A stretch of 28,994 bases of DNA from UBA9337 sp036584565 (GCA_036584565.1 JAZHDF010000017.1:1-28994), one strand, 5' to 3'. Counted from the first letter of the stretch, positions 7,072-14,897 are shown. The notes: generated from the sequence alone by a model not told the origin. Made by a program: numbers and translations.

Positions 7072-7935
7072 TTGATGTTTGGTTTGATTATTCCTTTGAT
7101 TATTTGGGGTATTTTCGTTTTTGCAGCTAGCGATATTTTGATGACTTTTGGTATTGAGGTAAATTATTTCGCTGAATCAATGCTTAGTCTTTTTTTAAAG
7201 CCGATTATAATTTGGCTGGTTATACAATTTTTGGCTGCCGGTTTTTACTTGGGAAAAGATCGATTTATAGAGAATAAATTTCGTATAATAAATTCCGCCA
7301 CCATCTTGGTTATAATTTTAAATTCATTACTAATTGCGAGTGAGCATATTTTACAGTTTAACTTTGGGAGGCTGATTTTTCAATTTTTGGAATTGATTTT
7401 ATCCGTCACAGTTTTTTATTTGGCGAGTAAGAAATATCTTCCTTCTGAGAATCCGATATCAAATCAAAATTTGACCGAAGGTCTTCCTGTTGAGAATAAT
7501 GATCCTCAGATCAAGCGTCGAAAAATAATTTTTGCAATGATAATTTTGGTTGTTGTTTATTCCGCTTATTCTTTTTTTCAAATCAATAGAGTAATATCGG
7601 AATTACCCAATATGCAAAAAGTTTTTGAACAATTTATTTCCGATATCCAAAATAATGACTTGGAATCAGCGAGTAATTTATTGGTCAATGAATTACAAGG
7701 AGCGGAATCCCGGGAATTTTCATTGAATTTATCAAAGAATTTTGAAAGCATCGGGGGAATCAAAGAATACCGGATAACAAGTTCCGAGGCTCGAATTAGC
7801 GGTTTTAGAATTTATGGAAATTTTACCGGTCAAATTTTGTTCGGAAACGGAAAGGCTGTGCCATTTATACTTACAATTATGAAGGAAAACGGACAATACA
7901 AAATACATATTTTAAATTTTTCATCATTTGAGTAA
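7072..7935 (+). CDS. Membrane protein with C-terminal extracytoplasmic domain; true start probably at 6991 beyond an in-frame TAG
   Basis: The surviving frame gives 287 aa from a TTG at 7072 (or ATG at 7075), with no SD. In the same frame there is an ATG at 6991: MEDQITPS, then TAG (7015-7017), then TINEKLNRRYWDVAFTYWL running straight into the open frame. RRYWDVAF leads directly into the first TM helix, as a native N-terminus would, so the original gene was probably 6991-7935 and has a nonsense change at codon 9. Four hydrophobic segments fill residues 1-125, a fifth is near 152-170 (IIFAMIILVVVYSAYSF), and about 115 residues follow. That tail (VFEQFISDIQNNDLESA to the end) looks like a small NTF2-like or DUF4878-type alpha+beta domain; this is tentative. 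The family is unknown. Confidence 0.6.
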   Translation: MMFGLIIPLIIWGIFVFAASDILMTFGIEVNYFAESMLSLFLKPIIIWLVIQFLAAGFYLGKDRFIENKFRIINSATILVIILNSLLIASEHILQFNFGRLIFQFLELILSVTVFYLASKKYLPSENPISNQNLTEGLPVENNDPQIKRRKIIFAMIILVVVYSAYSFFQINRVISELPNMQKVFEQFISDIQNNDLESASNLLVNELQGAESREFSLNLSKNFESIGGIKEYRITSSEARISGFRIYGNFTGQILFGNGKAVPFILTIMKENGQYKIHILNFSSFE

Positions 7936-8079
7936 AAGTAAGATTGTATATTAGTGGTTGATATTTTTATTTGAGACTGTGGCACAGAAAAAGAGGGGGC
8001 TTGCTTTTAAATTAATATCAGCTTTATCCAAAAATACGATCATGGAGAACGATAAGAATTATTAAATTAGATTCAATTT

Positions 8080-8688
8080 ATGAAAGAAGAATATAAGATA
8101 AAGGTTGATTGGTTGGCATTACTTTCGAGTACATCTATGTCGATTGCTATTTTGATTGCATGGTTTCTTTCTGAAAAAAATATTTATTCCAGTTTCATCT
8201 TTTTTCCGGTAGCGGTCTTTTTTATTTTTAATATTTTGGCAATAATCACAATATTTAGATACAAGATTGCGGTGGATAATTCAGTGGAAAGAATCGAGGA
8301 GAGGACGCTTGTGTCAACGCTAAGCCTGGCTATCAAAGAAATAGATAAAATCCATTACGAAATAGTTACTTTATCGAGAGGAGCTTTTTTGCCGGGGATA
8401 AGAAATAAAGTATTGGTTGAACTTATGGTAGAGGATCGTTTCATAAAGAGGAGATGGCTTATCGAGGAGGCTGAATTTTTAAAGATAATGGAGAGCTTTT
8501 TGCGGATAAATAAAAATATAAAAATAACAACAGAACATCCCGATCCGAATCTGACCGGAATTAGTCATGGAGAATCTTTCAATAAAAGTTTTTTTAATAA
8601 AAAAATTGATACAAAATATTTTCCAATCCTAATCTTCTTCGGCTTATTTTTGTTATTTGCAATCTTTATTTTTTTGGGAAACTTATAA
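8080..8688 (+). CDS. Membrane protein with a central soluble domain, unknown function
   Basis: A 202-aa protein with two hydrophobic segments near the N-terminus (about 12-30 and 36-60), a soluble middle of about 110 residues, and one TM at the very C-terminus (YFPILIFFGLFLLFAIFIFL, about 180-199). The middle (SLAIKEIDKIHYEIVTLSRG, then NKVLVELMVEDRFIKRRWLI and EEAEFLKIMESFL) has the strand-strand-helix flow of bacterial PH-like domains that follow a TM hairpin. I infer that by shape only. There is no SD at the ATG. A terminator follows 28 bases after the stop. It lies close to the 7072 gene in the same direction, but the 144-bp gap suggests separate transcription. Confidence 0.6.
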   Translation: MKEEYKIKVDWLALLSSTSMSIAILIAWFLSEKNIYSSFIFFPVAVFFIFNILAIITIFRYKIAVDNSVERIEERTLVSTLSLAIKEIDKIHYEIVTLSRGAFLPGIRNKVLVELMVEDRFIKRRWLIEEAEFLKIMESFLRINKNIKITTEHPDPNLTGISHGESFNKSFFNKKIDTKYFPILIFFGLFLLFAIFIFLGNL

Positions 8689-8715
8689 TTTAGCCAAAAC
8701 CCCTTTAATAAAGAT

Positions 8716-8745
8716 AAAAAGTGCCATTTGGGCACTTTTTGTTAT
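8716..8745 (+). terminator. Intrinsic terminator after the 8080 gene
   Basis: AAAAAGTGCC pairs with GGGCACTTTTT around an ATTT loop (8716-8740), followed by GTTATTTTT. The A/T flanks let it work for both this gene and the convergent one at 8781. Confidence 0.85.
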
Positions 8746-8780
8746 TTTTATAAGTTGGGGCTATGAGAAGAAGCTGAGAC

Positions 8781-9449
8781 TTACTTGTCTAGAATCTTAA
8801 ATTCTCTAAAATGTGAATAGCATTCTGGAGCGCCACTGCCTACCGTAAGGTATGATTTGGAAAGTTGCATAGTTACGGGTTGACTCACGCTGCTTTGTAG
8901 GATTTTTTGGAGGTCCTTTCCTTTAATTATATTATCAAAACTACCATAATTGCTATTATTTATGGAGTAAATTTGATTTTTATTTTTTTCATAACATCCA
9001 ATTCCTATACTATTTTCATTTACGAAAGAGTTACCTTTATGCAGTTGCATATATTCATAAATTAAATCATTGTTTGAAGACACAACGACAAGAGATGCGT
9101 AATCAACCGTTTTTTTACACGGCTCGTTTTTTTCACAAATCCTATGTTCTATATTTAGATATCCGGTGAGTGTCAGCGTCCCGTAGTATTCACCCTTTTC
9201 ACTAGGCGTTGGCTGAAAAGGATCGGACATATTAAATGATTTATCCTTATCGCTATCTTGATTAATTTTAGCGGTATTTTCTGGTAATTTATTTTTAGTG
9301 TCTATATTAATCGACGGTTCAGTTATAATAGTTTCATTTTTCGTATCTTCTGTTTTAACGAATCCCAATAGAAAAAAAATACTTACTGCCATAGCTATAG
9401 TCAAAAGAATAATAGTTCCTGCAATAGTGGATATTTTTTTGTTTATCAT
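8781..9449 (-). CDS. N-terminally membrane-anchored protein of unknown function
   Basis: The 222-aa protein starts MINKKISTIAGTIILLTIAM and has one N-terminal TM helix (about 9-30). A low-complexity Asn/Lys/Thr/Asp linker (35-80) follows, and then a folded domain of about 140 residues begins at GEYYGTLTLTGYLNIEH. Four cysteines in that domain (CEKNEPCKK, GCYEK, ECYSH) would be outside the cytoplasm and could form two disulfides. I do not recognise the domain. The Asn-rich, AT-rich coding style differs from the envelope genes further right. There is no SD at the ATG. Confidence 0.6.
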   Translation of the reverse strand: MINKKISTIAGTIILLTIAMAVSIFFLLGFVKTEDTKNETIITEPSINIDTKNKLPENTAKINQDSDKDKSFNMSDPFQPTPSEKGEYYGTLTLTGYLNIEHRICEKNEPCKKTVDYASLVVVSSNNDLIYEYMQLHKGNSFVNENSIGIGCYEKNKNQIYSINNSNYGSFDNIIKGKDLQKILQSSVSQPVTMQLSKSYLTVGSGAPECYSHFREFKILDK

Positions 9450-9550
9450 TTTTTTGTTTTAATAAAGTTTTTTAGATGTTTTTATTATAACAAATAAATT
9501 AAATACTTAAAAATAAAAAATCTCATCTCTCTGAAGATAAAATTTGTATA

Positions 9551-9566
9551 TTGGGAATGAGGGATT
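9551..9566 (+). repeat. Partial copy of the tRNA-Gln 3' end
   Basis: ttgggaatgagggatt matches ttggggatgagggatt at 9753-9768 (the tRNA-Gln 3' end read on the plus strand) at 15 of 16 bases, in the same orientation. The stretch 9567-9679 between this copy and the palindrome holds no gene that I can support. Confidence 0.55.
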
Positions 9567-9679
9567 TCCGCGTCGTTTTTTGCTAAAAACTCCTTGCCCA
9601 GGGCAGCGCTAAATGCTCCTATGGTCGCATTTATCGACACTCAATTACTCACCTTCGTTCGTATCTCGCTTTCTGCCCG

Positions 9680-9772
9680 TTCAAACCCCTGCCCCAGCTA
9701 AATAAAATCAAAAACACCCCCTGTACATGGGCGTGTTTATTGATTTTATAAGTTGGGGATGAGGGATTCGAA
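9680..9772. repeat. 90-nt imperfect palindrome built on the tRNA-Gln 3' end
   Basis: The left arm (9680-9720) and the reverse complement of the right arm (9729-9772) align over about 41-44 positions with only a handful of mismatches and one-base gaps. Shared blocks include TTCnAA, CCCT, CCCCA, ATAAAATCAA and AAACAC. The right arm includes the last 20 nt of the tRNA gene, so the left arm is an inverted copy of the tRNA 3' end plus its flank. On the minus strand the inner hairpin could also end the tRNA transcript. Confidence 0.75.
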
Positions 9773-9824
9773 CCCCCGCATGCCAGGATCAAAACCTGGT
9801 GCCTTACCGCTTGGCTAATCCCCA
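9753..9824 (-). tRNA. tRNA-Gln (anticodon UUG)
   Basis: Reading the minus strand, the 72-nt gene has acceptor arms TGGGGAT and ATCCCCA (perfect 7 bp), a D arm GCC...GGC, an anticodon stem CCAGG/CCTGG with loop TTTTGAT (anticodon TTG), a T arm GGGGG/CCCTC with loop TTCGAAT, and discriminator A. The next genomic bases are CTT, so the CCA end is not encoded and must be added by the CCA-adding enzyme. The gene sits between the 8781 gene and dnaX. Its 3' end lies inside the palindrome described separately. Confidence 0.96.
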
Positions 9825-9992
9825 ATATCTTTAAAATTTCCAATAACCAATAATCAATTTCCAAATAAATATCAAATTAAAATAATCAAATTAATAAACC
9901 TTTTTATTTTAAAAATTGGTAATTGGATATTGTTTGGAAATTGCTTCTTGTAATTTGTTTTTTATAATAAAATAATTTGAAAAATTATTTTA

Positions 9993-11702
9993 TTATTCAT
10001 TTGTCACAATCTTTCCTCCCATCAGGTTCATTGCATCGGAGAGTAAAGAATCTTGCGAGCCGTTATCGTTTTTGCAAATATTATCGATCAAATCCTGATT
10101 GGTATCGGGTAAAATCTTTTTCAATTTTATTCCGGATTCTTCTTCGGTAACCGCTTCGACTTTAAACCTCAACTCTGTGATTTTATTAGAAATTTCGGCA
10201 ATTGTCAAACGATTCTCGGTCTTATTGATCAAGTCTTTTTGAAAAGCATGGCGAATTACTATTTTTATCGAAGCAGAATCCTCCGCCAAGACAGGCTTGG
10301 AATTGGAAAGCATCATTGCCAAAGAGCAGTTTTCTTTGCAAAGCTCGTCGATTATGTTTTTCCAGTTTTTTTCCAAAATATTGATGTCGATTTTCGACTC
10401 TGAACTTTCGGCATGGGGGATTTCCGATTTTACGGAGGGAGCGGGAATTTCTTCTTTTTTGACCGCCGAATCGAGGGGCGGAGAATTTTCAATTGGGGAT
10501 TCTTTCTTTTCTTCTTGAGCGGGAGTTTCCGAGTTTTTCGGAGCGGGCGGAGTCGGGGAGGCGGAAATTTTTTCGACCGGATTCATTTTTTCGGATGAGG
10601 CGGTTAGCTCTACGATCAGAGCCTCCAGCGGTAGTTGCGAAATAAAAGATTCTTTGATTTTGGGAATAATTTCCGAGACTTGGCGGATGCATTGCAAGAC
10701 GAAATCAAGCGAGTTTTCCCGGGTAAAATCAAGAATTTTTTCTTTTTGCTCCTTGGTCATTCGAGCGAACATTTTTTTGTCCATTTTTTCGTCGATACTC
10801 AAGAGCATTATCTTACGCAGGTAATCCAGCCAACTTTTGGCCAAAAATTCCGGATTATTGCCGTCTTTGTAGATTTGGTTAATCAACAAAATCGCTGGTC
10901 CGGTTTGTTTTTTAAAAACCAATTCGGTTAATTTTTCCACAGTTTGATTGTCCGTTACTCCCAATATTTCAGCCACTTTTTCGGCGGTGATAGAATCTTT
11001 TTCCAGAGTGATAATTTGTTCCAAAATCGATTCGGCATCCCGCATCCCGCCCTCGGCATTGATGGCAATCAATTCCAGGGCTTCTTTGGCGATGTCTATT
11101 TTTTCTTTTTTGGCGACCGAAGTCAGTTTCTCAATTATTTCGGAAACATCGAATTTGGAAAAATCAAATCTTTGGCAGCGGGAGATTATCGTTTCCGGAA
11201 CTTTATGAATCTCGGTGGTGGCCAAGATAAAAATTATGTGTTTGGGCGGTTCCTCCAAGATTTTCAAGAGTGCATTAAAGGCCCCCTGAGAAAGCATATG
11301 CACTTCGTCAATAATATAGATTTTGTAGCGACTGTGGAGCGGGGAGAGTTTGGCGTTTTCTCTCAAGTCGCGGATATTATCTACGCCGGTATTGGAAGCG
11401 GCATCAATTTCGATTATGTCGGGAGAATTATCATTTTTTGTTTGCAGGCAGTTGGCGCATTTTAAGCAAGGCTCCAAAAAAGAATCTTTATTTTTTCGGA
11501 CCGGAGATAAGCAATTGACGGTCTTGGCCAAGAGACGAGCGGTGGTGGTTTTGCCGGTTCCCCGCGGTCCGGTAAAAAGATAAGCCTGACCGATGCGATC
11601 ATTGGCGATGGCGTTGGAAAGGGTTCGGATAATGTGTTTTTGTCCGATAATGTCGGAAAATTTCGCCGGGCGGTATTTGCGGTAAAGAGTGGAGGAAATC
11701 AT
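9993..11702 (-). CDS. dnaX: DNA polymerase III subunit gamma/tau
   Basis: The 569-aa clamp-loader ATPase shows every expected landmark. These are YRPAKFSDIIGQ (10-21), Walker A GPRGTGKT (45-52), a zinc site at C64, C79, C82 and C85, Walker B IYIIDEVHML (128-137), sensor 1 ATTE (161-164) and the SRC arginine finger (174-176). A lid/collar region follows to about 370, then a Pro/Glu-rich linker (about 390-445), and a short C-terminal domain to 569 that is the tau-like tail contacting polymerase or helicase. The length suggests a tau form. I see no A-run slippery site that would clearly produce a separate gamma. The ATG at 11702 has no SD. No recR or ybaB follows, unlike the common dnaX-ybaB-recR order. 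Confidence 0.97.
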   Translation of the reverse strand: MISSTLYRKYRPAKFSDIIGQKHIIRTLSNAIANDRIGQAYLFTGPRGTGKTTTARLLAKTVNCLSPVRKNKDSFLEPCLKCANCLQTKNDNSPDIIEIDAASNTGVDNIRDLRENAKLSPLHSRYKIYIIDEVHMLSQGAFNALLKILEEPPKHIIFILATTEIHKVPETIISRCQRFDFSKFDVSEIIEKLTSVAKKEKIDIAKEALELIAINAEGGMRDAESILEQIITLEKDSITAEKVAEILGVTDNQTVEKLTELVFKKQTGPAILLINQIYKDGNNPEFLAKSWLDYLRKIMLLSIDEKMDKKMFARMTKEQKEKILDFTRENSLDFVLQCIRQVSEIIPKIKESFISQLPLEALIVELTASSEKMNPVEKISASPTPPAPKNSETPAQEEKKESPIENSPPLDSAVKKEEIPAPSVKSEIPHAESSESKIDINILEKNWKNIIDELCKENCSLAMMLSNSKPVLAEDSASIKIVIRHAFQKDLINKTENRLTIAEISNKITELRFKVEAVTEEESGIKLKKILPDTNQDLIDNICKNDNGSQDSLLSDAMNLMGGKIVTNE

Positions 11703-11848
11703 AATTTTTTTATCTTAAAGTTAAAAATAAATCAAACCGAAAAACTTATTTTTTGTGTTGGAAATCTCCAATTATATTGTTCGTTTAAATCCGAATCTTT
11801 TTGATTCCAAATCTAATTTTAGCACACTTGGAGGAAATAATAAAAAAC

Positions 11849-11877
11849 TTGACAGATTTTATTTTTTGTATTATTTT
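11849..11877 (+). promoter_or_regulatory. Candidate promoter for the 11960 gene
   Basis: A perfect TTGACA (11849-11854) is followed after 17 nt by TATTTT (11872-11877). A TATTAT at 11869 is also present but only 14 nt away. It lies in the 257-bp divergent spacer between dnaX and the 11960 gene, 83 bases before that ATG. Confidence 0.5.
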
Positions 11878-11959
11878 ACCAAAATGTTGAATAGGTAATA
11901 AATTTTATTTGGTTGCCAGGGGGCTGTTCTTATCAAAATTCAAAAGAAAGGAGTGGGTC

Positions 11960-12340
11960 ATGTGGGGAAAAATTCTTACAGTTCTTTTTTTGGCTTTCTT
12001 TTTGCCTTCGGTTGTCCGGGCGGGGGATTTTTATCCTTGCGAGAATGACGAACTTGTAGGGGTGGACATCAGGCCCAGTAAATATTGCGGTAAAGGGGTG
12101 GTTGTTTTCGCCACTCAAAAGGAGGTTGACTTGGCGATAAAATTCTTGGAGGAGTATATCGCTTATACTCCCGAAGAAGATCCTTTTCTGCCCGAAAACA
12201 AGGAGCTCCTCAAAAAAATAAAAAATTTCTCTCGAATTCCCACTGAGATTCAAATGATTGTCTCTTTAGCTGACGCTGAAAAGGAGGCGGAGGGAATTTC
12301 CCGATTAAAAATCAAGCCTCTTGAAATTGTTGGAAGATAG
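11960..12340 (+). CDS. Small secreted protein of unknown function
   Basis: The 126-aa protein begins MWGKILTVLFLAFFLPSVVR and then AGDFYPC, a clear signal peptide with cleavage after VRA. The ATG at 11960 is chosen over a TTG at 11909 because AAAGGAG lies eight bases upstream and the signal peptide starts there. The mature part (about 105 aa) has two cysteines (YPCEND and KYCGKG), then a helical section (EVDLAIKFLEEYIAY) with acidic loops. I do not recognise a family. It has its own promoter and a very strong terminator, so it is a single-gene unit like the other SD-bearing small genes on the left side. Confidence 0.65.
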   Translation: MWGKILTVLFLAFFLPSVVRAGDFYPCENDELVGVDIRPSKYCGKGVVVFATQKEVDLAIKFLEEYIAYTPEEDPFLPENKELLKKIKNFSRIPTEIQMIVSLADAEKEAEGISRLKIKPLEIVGR

Positions 12341-12364
12341 GAGGCCTTCTGATCAGGAAACAAA

Positions 12365-12400
12365 AGCGCGTAACGGTTTTATCCGTTACGCGCTATTTTT
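12365..12400 (+). terminator. Strong intrinsic terminator after the 11960 gene
   Basis: AGCGCGTAACGG (12365-12376) and CCGTTACGCGCT (12383-12394) form a perfect 12-bp stem with a 6-nt loop, followed by ATTTTTATTTTT. Confidence 0.92.
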
Positions 12401-12413
12401 ATTTTTGCAATTT

Positions 12414-12863
12414 TTATTTTTTAAACACCCAAAGTTTGTAGCCGACGAAGTTCCAAAACAATCCGACCGCTGTTCCGCAGATAGCTCCTAAGTTTACCCA
12501 AACTTGATCGGTAAGCAAAGAAAGATTTAAAAGTTCGTTAACCGGCGCTTTCAGATATTTGATAGCCAGGGTGGAGACAGCTACATTGATAATCATTCCG
12601 ATAATGCTGACAAACATAAATTGAGAAAACTTCTTACCTTCTTTTTCCTTAGAGTCATCTTGGAAAGTCCAATGCTTATTGAAGAAATAGCTAAAAGTTA
12701 CCGCTACGATAAAAGAAAAAGATTTTTGGATAGAATATCCCCAACCGTCCTTTACTCCGGTAATGATAGTTTCCACATTTAAAACAAAAAGATCAACCAG
12801 GGTATTCATAATCCCGATTAGGAAAAATTTGGCAAATTGTTTGATTGTTTCGGTTATTTTCAT
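12414..12863 (-). CDS. GtrA-family membrane protein
   Basis: The 149-aa protein has four TM helices and the GtrA landmarks: FAKFFLIGIMNTLVDLFVLN (helix 1 with the NTLVD motif), YFFNKHWTFQ between helices 2 and 3, and NFVGYKLWVFKK at the C-terminus. GtrA-like proteins work in cell-surface polysaccharide synthesis, probably moving lipid-linked sugars across the membrane. It lies 16 bases downstream of the 12880 gene in the same direction, so the two should be co-transcribed. Just across the divergent promoter region are a Wzz-like protein and a DUF4012 protein, which fits an envelope-polysaccharide role. There is no SD. Confidence 0.92.
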   Translation of the reverse strand: MKITETIKQFAKFFLIGIMNTLVDLFVLNVETIITGVKDGWGYSIQKSFSFIVAVTFSYFFNKHWTFQDDSKEKEGKKFSQFMFVSIIGMIINVAVSTLAIKYLKAPVNELLNLSLLTDQVWVNLGAICGTAVGLFWNFVGYKLWVFKK

Positions 12864-12879
12864 TTGATTTGTTTAATAA

Positions 12880-13668
12880 TTAAGCTTCTATTTTATTTTT
12901 TTCTTCTTGAATTTCTTTTTTGATTTCTTCGATATCCTGCATCCATTCGTCGATAATCAAATCCTTTTCCTCGTCTTTTTCCTCTGAAGAGGCAGAGGGT
13001 TTTTCTTCTTCGGTTGACTGGCTCCCGTTCTCCTGAATTATTTCTTCAATCGGATCATTTTCCGGAGTAATTTCTTTTTCTTCGGAGTTTTCTTTTTTGG
13101 TCGTTTTTTTGGCAACCATTTGCTCTCGGTAATCCTCGATATCGTCGTTTTTTTGTAAAACATTCTCTATCGCTGCCCAGACACTGTCTTTTCCGGCCGG
13201 AACAGTGATGACCACTTCGTCACCCGGTTCTATCTTAAAATAGGTGATCGAAGCCAATAAAATTTTATAAGGAACACCTTCGGAAATAACGAAATAATTT
13301 CCCCCTTCGTCTTGACCGGCGATTCCGATCAGATTTTTTCTTTCTACCGGTCCGACTTGCTTGTATAAAAAATTACCGTCGTTAATGGTTAGTTTTAGCA
13401 TGTCGCCCTCGACCAATTTTGATTTGGAGGCGTAATTGGCGGGAACCGGGTATTGTTTTCCGTCGTCTCCGATCATAATTTGTCCGTCAAAAGTTCCAAA
13501 AACAACCTCTCCTTCATCTTCGGAAGAGATTTTTTTGTAGCGCCCGGCCTTTTTTTTGCCTTCCAGTTGCAAGAGCATCGCTTTGGCGCTTTGGATGGTT
13601 TTTTCGGCGCTGCTTATGGTGCGGCGCAGAGATTCTATTTGTAAAGCTTTGTTGTCGTCAGTTGTCAT
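12880..13668 (-). CDS. Conserved-looking coiled-coil/beta protein with acidic tail, unknown function
   Basis: The 262-aa cytoplasmic protein has three parts. Residues 6-40 form a coiled coil (LQIESLRRTISSAEKTIQSA). Residues about 45-170 are beta-rich: GEVVFGTFDGQIMIGDDGKQ, YPVPANYASKSKLVEGDML, VGPVERKNLIG and GDEVVITVPAGKDS. Residues 175-262 are a very acidic Glu/Lys tail with no obvious fold. The Gly/Pro-rich turns and PVPANYASKSKLVEGD segment look strongly constrained, and from memory I associate them with proteins restricted to Patescibacteria; I cannot name a function. It is the first gene of the GtrA operon and starts from a promoter with a perfect TATAAT. Confidence 0.7.
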   Translation of the reverse strand: MTTDDNKALQIESLRRTISSAEKTIQSAKAMLLQLEGKKKAGRYKKISSEDEGEVVFGTFDGQIMIGDDGKQYPVPANYASKSKLVEGDMLKLTINDGNFLYKQVGPVERKNLIGIAGQDEGGNYFVISEGVPYKILLASITYFKIEPGDEVVITVPAGKDSVWAAIENVLQKNDDIEDYREQMVAKKTTKKENSEEKEITPENDPIEEIIQENGSQSTEEEKPSASSEEKDEEKDLIIDEWMQDIEEIKKEIQEEKNKIEA

Positions 13669-13747
13669 TTTATTTTTGTCCGGGATTGTTTAAATTTTTT
13701 ATCAAAAAATCGCCGGTTTTTTTATTTGTGTTTTTTCTTTCGTCTAA

Positions 13748-13776
13748 ATTATATCGCAAAAAAAAGGCATTGACAA
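13748..13776 (-). promoter_or_regulatory. Minus-strand promoter for the 13668/GtrA operon
   Basis: Read on the minus strand: TTGTCA (complement of 13771-13776), a 17-nt spacer, then a perfect TATAAT (complement of 13748-13753), about 80 bases before the ATG at 13668. Its -35 box overlaps that of the divergent plus-strand promoter. Confidence 0.8.
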
Positions 13777-13798
13777 GAGTCATTTTTTTTGCTATCAT
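13770..13798 (+). promoter_or_regulatory. Plus-strand promoter for the Wzz-like/DUF4012 pair
   Basis: A perfect TTGACA (13770-13775), a 17-nt spacer and TATCAT (13793-13798). The ATG at 13837 is 39 bases downstream of the -10. The -35 overlaps that of the opposite promoter by five bases. Confidence 0.8.
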
Positions 13799-13836
13799 TA
13801 AGAGTTAATAAATTAAAAGTGGGTTACTTTATTTTT

Positions 13837-14886
13837 ATGCCATTTGAGCTCAAAAAAAGGCTAAAAAACAGCCTAAACGCTTATTTTTTGTTTGTCGCCT
13901 TGGCTTTTACCATCGGAGCCTATGTTTTTTTGTTGGATAATTCGGTTAAATATGTGGCCGAAATAGATGTTTTAGTTACCGCCAAAAGCGAAAAAACAGC
14001 CCTAAATTTTGAAAAAATAAGGCAAAACATCTTGGTTTTGGCCGAAAAATCGGATATTTTGGAGGGCAAAGCGGAGATAGAAATAAATTCCAAAGACAGC
14101 TTTATCGGATTTCGAATCGAAGAAGCCACCCAAACAAGAGCCTTGGAAAAGAGCGACAGCTTAATCCGAGCTTTTATCGATAATACCGGAAAATATTATG
14201 ACGGACAGAATGATTTGGGCTTGGAAGTGGTCAGTAAAGAAGTTTCCAAAAAAGAAGCCGGATATTTTTGGCTTTTGGTTAAGAGCTTAATTATCGGGCT
14301 AATTCTCTCTTTTATCGTTCAATTGATTTTGGATTTGATCGAAAAAGCTTTTTTGGCCTCAATGACAAGAAAGGAAAACTTGAGGAGAGAGTATTCGGCC
14401 GGCAGCAAAGATTTGGAAAATGCTTTCAGGTTTAACAGTGAAAGAATAAGAAAGCTTTCTTCGGATTTTGAAACAATCAATGCCAGTCAGCCAAATTTGA
14501 GACGCAAGGTTGATTTTTATCCCGAGACCGAGAAGCGAAATGAAGTCAGAGAGACTCCGGCACCTGAGCCGATTTTCAAAAAAGCGGCTTCTCCGATTAA
14601 TCTGCCGGTTGCGTCGGAAAATTATTCAGAGGAGGAAATTTCGGAAAAAAATAATTTTTTTACCGAAGATTCTTTGCGGGATTTGGAAAGCAGAGCTTTT
14701 GGCAATATCGTCCATAGCGATCATCAAGATGAAATCGAGCAACAACCTTTGCGGGAAAATGTTTTGAAGGGCGAAGGGGTTGTTTCCTGGGATATTTCGG
14801 AGGCGGAAAAACCGGCCAAAGAATTTGTCGAGCCGACCGAGGAGGATTTCAAGAAAAAGCTAAATCAACTTTTGGGTAACCGATAA
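13837..14886 (+). CDS. Wzz-like two-TM membrane protein (putative polysaccharide co-polymerase)
   Basis: A 349-aa protein. The ATG at 13837 (MPFELKKRLKNSLNAYFLFV) is preferred to a TTG at 13789, which would lie upstream of the predicted transcription start. TM1 spans about 14-34 and TM2 about 144-166. The roughly 110 residues between them (YVAEIDVLVTAKSEKTALNF at the start, an extracytoplasmic alpha/beta segment) and this layout match Wzz/chain-length-determinant proteins. The Wzz proline motif before TM2 is not evident, so this is family-level inference. The 180-residue C-terminal part is charged and disordered-looking with no ATPase motifs. It is followed after 11 bases by the DUF4012 gene, indicating co-transcription and a role in exopolysaccharide assembly. 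Confidence 0.75.
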   Translation: MPFELKKRLKNSLNAYFLFVALAFTIGAYVFLLDNSVKYVAEIDVLVTAKSEKTALNFEKIRQNILVLAEKSDILEGKAEIEINSKDSFIGFRIEEATQTRALEKSDSLIRAFIDNTGKYYDGQNDLGLEVVSKEVSKKEAGYFWLLVKSLIIGLILSFIVQLILDLIEKAFLASMTRKENLRREYSAGSKDLENAFRFNSERIRKLSSDFETINASQPNLRRKVDFYPETEKRNEVRETPAPEPIFKKAASPINLPVASENYSEEEISEKNNFFTEDSLRDLESRAFGNIVHSDHQDEIEQQPLRENVLKGEGVVSWDISEAEKPAKEFVEPTEEDFKKKLNQLLGNR

Positions 14887-14897
14887 TTTTCAAAAAG

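Noticed and set aside
4711..7935. Alternative genetic code with reassigned stop codons, to explain the two internal stops
   Set aside because: TAA, TAG and TGA all terminate other intact genes in the window at sensible places, and only two genes have internal stops, one TAA and one TAG.
9671..9700. A second, plus-strand tRNA 3' end (TTCAAAC followed by CCCCTGCCCCA)
   Set aside because: No matching acceptor 5' strand, T-stem partner or anticodon arm is present upstream; it is best read as the inverted copy of the tRNA-Gln end.
9649..9864. 71-codon minus-strand ORF covering the tRNA-Gln
   Set aside because: It runs through the tRNA and the palindrome; its sequence is a by-product of the conserved tRNA bases.
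10944..11465. 173-codon plus-strand ORF
   Set aside because: Antisense shadow of dnaX; the minus strand carries all catalytic motifs.
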